A DNA stretch of 64,000 bases from Clostridium akagii DSM 12554 (GTDB taxonomy: Bacteria; Bacillota; Clostridia; Clostridiales; Clostridiaceae), in the NCBI RefSeq assembly GCF_000686725.1, contig NZ_JMLK01000007.1, positions 124,001 to 188,000 of the forward strand, in the 5' to 3' direction. The position numbers and the translations under genes are program-made. Position 1 is the first letter of the stretch; every line of letters starts with the position of its first letter. The notes under the pieces were generated by a model that was given only the letters and a program-made list of their open reading frames with translations, made no database searches and was not told where the DNA came from. Below are positions 61,911-64,000 of the stretch, in pieces.

Positions 61911-62771
61911 ATGAAAAATAAAGTTAGAGAAAGATCAGTGCTTCAATACAAAATAAAATATGCAACGTCAAGCATAATTAAATACCTTACTTTAATACTC
62001 GGAGTAGCTGTAGCTATTATCCCAATATTGGTTATATTTTTATCATCTATAAAAACAAAAAAAGATTATGATACTGGCGGTGTACTTTCACTTCCAACTA
62101 GTATAACTTTTCAGCATTATATAGATGCTTTTACAAAAGGAAATATGCTTTCAGGCTTTAAAAATACTTTCTTTATACTAGTAGTGGTTATTGTAGCTAA
62201 AATAGTTTTAGGAGCCGCAGCTGCATATGTTCTTCATAGGTTTAGATTCAAGGGTAAAATATTTATTATGACAGCATTTCTTATGGCTACATTTGTTCCT
62301 GGTATAGTAAATAATATTATCGTATATCAAATTATAAGTGCTATAGGGCTGTTTAATACCCTTGGGGCAGTAATGCTTCTAGGAATAGGAACTGATGTAA
62401 TTTCCATGTATATTTTTCTTCAATTTCTTGATAGTATTCCGGCATCTTTGGATGAATCAGCAATGCTGGATGGAGCATCATATTTTACAATTTTTAGAAC
62501 TATAATTTTCCCTCTTTTAAAACCAGCTATCGCCACTGTTGGTATTCTTCAAGGTGTTGCATTATATAATGATTTTTATACACCATATCTTTATATGCCA
62601 GATCCAGGTTTAAGTACAATTGCCACTGCACTTTATCGTTTTAAAGGTCCCAATGGATCAGATTGGCAGATCATTGCTGCAGGTGTAATGATAATTATAA
62701 TACCAACGCTTATAGTTTTCTTAGCACTACAAAAACACATATACAATGGTATACAAGGTTCAGTAAAATAA
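61911..62771 (+). CDS. Sugar ABC transporter permease, MalG type
   Basis: Partner permease of 286 aa with six hydrophobic segments. It has the EAA loop LDESAMLDGASYFTIFRTIIFPLLKP and the G-type C-terminal end FLALQKHIYNGIQGSVK. It lies 30 bases before the GH113-like gene, so transport and intracellular hydrolysis are co-expressed. AAAGGAG is the RBS. Confidence 0.9.
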   Translation: MKNKVRERSVLQYKIKYATSSIIKYLTLILGVAVAIIPILVIFLSSIKTKKDYDTGGVLSLPTSITFQHYIDAFTKGNMLSGFKNTFFILVVVIVAKIVLGAAAAYVLHRFRFKGKIFIMTAFLMATFVPGIVNNIIVYQIISAIGLFNTLGAVMLLGIGTDVISMYIFLQFLDSIPASLDESAMLDGASYFTIFRTIIFPLLKPAIATVGILQGVALYNDFYTPYLYMPDPGLSTIATALYRFKGPNGSDWQIIAAGVMIIIIPTLIVFLALQKHIYNGIQGSVK

Positions 62772-62801
62772 AAACATTATAGTTATTCAAAGGGGAAGGC
62801 T

Positions 62802-63746
62802 ATGGAATTTATTAATGGGTTCACTTTCGGCATTACAAATAGCAAGTCTGATTTTTCTTTAGATAGGGGAAAAGAATCTTTAAGGCTTTTAAAACTTAGG
62901 ACAAATACCAGTTATGTTGTATTAGCTGTAGCAGCGTGGCAAGATACGCCACAGTCTACTGAAATACATTACAATACTAAAGATTCAGTAAAGGACGAGG
63001 ATTTAGTAGGCATTATAAATTATGCAAAAGAATTAGAACTTAAGGTTATTTTAAAACCATTACTTAATTGCACTGATGGAACTTGGAGAGCACATATAAA
63101 CTTTTTTGATATAGAGGCAAAATGTGAACCAAAGTGGTCTGATTGGTTTAAAAGCTATAATGAACTTATACTTCATTATGCTAAAATTGCACAAAATAAT
63201 AATTGTGAAATGCTTATTATTGGTTGTGAGATGGTTCAGACTGAAAGAAAAGAGAAGTATTGGAGAGAACTAATTAAATGTGTTAAAATGGTATACAATG
63301 GGTTAGTATCCTATAATACTGATAAATACCAGGAAGCTAATGTTAAATGGTGGGATGCAGTAGACGTAATATCTTCAAGTGGATACTATCCAATTAATGA
63401 TTGGGGCAACCAATTAGATAGAATAGAAAAGATTATTAAGCCTTATGGAAAACCATTTTTTTTCGCTGAAGCTGGATGTGCAAGTACAAGTGGGGCTTCA
63501 GTGGAACCGAATAACTGGGAATTAAAGGGAAATATTAATCTTGAAGAACAAGAGTTATATTACCAGACTATGTTTAGAGAAACTAGTAAAAAGTCATGGA
63601 TTAGAGGGTTTGGTCTATGGGATTGGAAGTCTGAACTTTATAATGAAAATCAAGCTATAAATGATAGTGGTTACGAAGTTTTTGGAAAGCCAGCTGAAAA
63701 AGTAATATTTGATTATTATGGCAAGGCATCTAAAAAAAATAGCTAG
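62802..63746 (+). CDS. GH113-like beta-mannanase/mannosidase
   Basis: TIM-barrel hydrolase of 314 aa without a signal peptide. The order of conserved parts fits GH113: GFTFGITNSK near the start, TNTSYVVLAVAAWQDTPQST, KVILKPLLNCTDGTWRAHI, a probable acid/base E143 in IIGCEMVQTE, WWDAVDVISSSGYYP, and a probable nucleophile E223 in FFFAEAGCAS. GH113 enzymes are beta-1,4-mannanases or act on short manno-oligosaccharides. Its cytoplasmic location and place at the end of the importer operon suggest it cuts imported oligosaccharides. Related families (GH5, GH26) remain possible. Confidence 0.75.
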   Translation: MEFINGFTFGITNSKSDFSLDRGKESLRLLKLRTNTSYVVLAVAAWQDTPQSTEIHYNTKDSVKDEDLVGIINYAKELELKVILKPLLNCTDGTWRAHINFFDIEAKCEPKWSDWFKSYNELILHYAKIAQNNNCEMLIIGCEMVQTERKEKYWRELIKCVKMVYNGLVSYNTDKYQEANVKWWDAVDVISSSGYYPINDWGNQLDRIEKIIKPYGKPFFFAEAGCASTSGASVEPNNWELKGNINLEEQELYYQTMFRETSKKSWIRGFGLWDWKSELYNENQAINDSGYEVFGKPAEKVIFDYYGKASKKNS

Positions 63747-63792
63747 TGGATATCTCAGTATGATTAAGGTCATTCTGGGATATTTACTAGTT
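63744..63792 (+). terminator. Terminator-like hairpin at the end of the glycan operon
   Basis: TAGTGGATATCTCAG (from 63744) pairs imperfectly with CTGGGATATTTACTA (to 63790), the pairing running almost to the TTAA loop. The T run after it is short (TTATTTCT). It separates the operon from the convergent GntR gene. Confidence 0.6.
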
Positions 63793-63846
63793 ATTTCTCA
63801 TGGTCATTTATTAAGATAAGCTTCAAATACACATGGAAAGGTTAAA

Positions 63847-64000
63847 TTATCTTACTATAACTGTTTCAAATGAAAAACAATCGTACCTATGAATGGATAT
63901 TGAATATTCAAAGGCGGTACCGCTCTCAATATAAGCTACTTGTTCTACAACAGCCACAGGATCATTATCTTCAAGTTCAAGATATTGTTGTTCTAATTTA
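63847..64000 (-). CDS. GntR-family regulator with UTRA domain (3' end only)
   Basis: The minus strand, read from base 64000 leftward, encodes 51 codons ending at TAA (63847-63849): QQYLELEDNDPVAVVEQVAY, then GTAFEYSISIHRYDCFSFET. This is the end of a UTRA ligand-binding domain (the typical VxxxVxYxxxGxPxEYSxxxxRxDxFxF pattern). The DNA-binding part lies outside the window. UTRA regulators bind sugar or sugar phosphate; GmuR, the glucomannan repressor of Bacillus, is of this type. Convergent to the mannan operon, it is the likely regulator of it. Confidence 0.75.
   Translation of the reverse strand, partial: KLEQQYLELEDNDPVAVVEQVAYIESGTAFEYSISIHRYDCFSFETVIVR

Overview
The window looks like a chromosomal segment of a saccharolytic, anaerobic, low-GC Firmicute, most likely a Clostridium. 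The signs are the very AT-rich DNA, strong GGAGG-type ribosome binding sites, frequent TTG and GTG starts, ClpS-ClpA, radical-free redox chemistry (2-enoate reductase, iron alcohol dehydrogenase, nitrogenase-like proteins), lantibiotic-type immunity permeases and soluble chemoreceptors. No rRNA, tRNA or CRISPR array was seen. Species cannot be fixed from the sequence alone.

Layout. 1-3623: tail of a lantibiotic-immunity ABC exporter with its two-component system. 3697-5668: glycolipid glycosyltransferase and polysaccharide deacetylase behind a four-repeat response-regulator box. 5671-5949: remnant of a T-box-controlled threonyl-tRNA synthetase gene. 6145-16887: a 10.5-kb operon encoding a two-subunit nitrogenase-like enzyme, O-acetylhomoserine sulfhydrylase, an alpha/beta hydrolase and a complete five-gene Opp/Dpp-type ABC importer, preceded by a transcription attenuator. 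This is the most unusual system in the window. I infer uptake and reductive cleavage of an organic sulfur compound feeding methionine or homocysteine synthesis. 17037-19615: clpS-clpA. 20355-23928: alpha-amylase, then a TetR regulator and its drug exporter with matching operators. 24285-26347: an ArlRS-like two-component system.

26587-39124: a quinone/electrophile-response neighbourhood with LysR, three flavodoxin-fold reductases, a tautomerase, aldo/keto reductases (one broken), a MerR regulator, a MalY-type aminotransferase, an MFS exporter, a cyclophilin-like lipoprotein and an iron alcohol dehydrogenase. Three MerR-type promoters with 19-bp spacers tie part of it together. 39125-44098 is a decay zone: a transposase remnant, a truncated second copy of the histidine kinase gene, and GH3 and GH43 glycosidase remnants surround an intact MMPL exporter whose promoter region is duplicated.

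44099-49364: short-chain dehydrogenase, TetR, an epimerase with a zinc-ribbon tail, and a BaiCD/2-enoate-reductase-like flavoenzyme. 49560-55292: PAP2 phosphatase, AlaX-type editing protein, ECF S component, M19 dipeptidase and chemoreceptor. 55554-63746: a beta-mannan/gluco-oligosaccharide operon (acetylesterase, GH1, ROK kinase, sugar ABC importer, GH113-like hydrolase) preceded by a perfect 46-bp palindrome. It is followed by the end of a convergent GntR/UTRA regulator, an arrangement functionally parallel to the glucomannan (gmu) system of Bacillus but with an ABC importer in place of a PTS.
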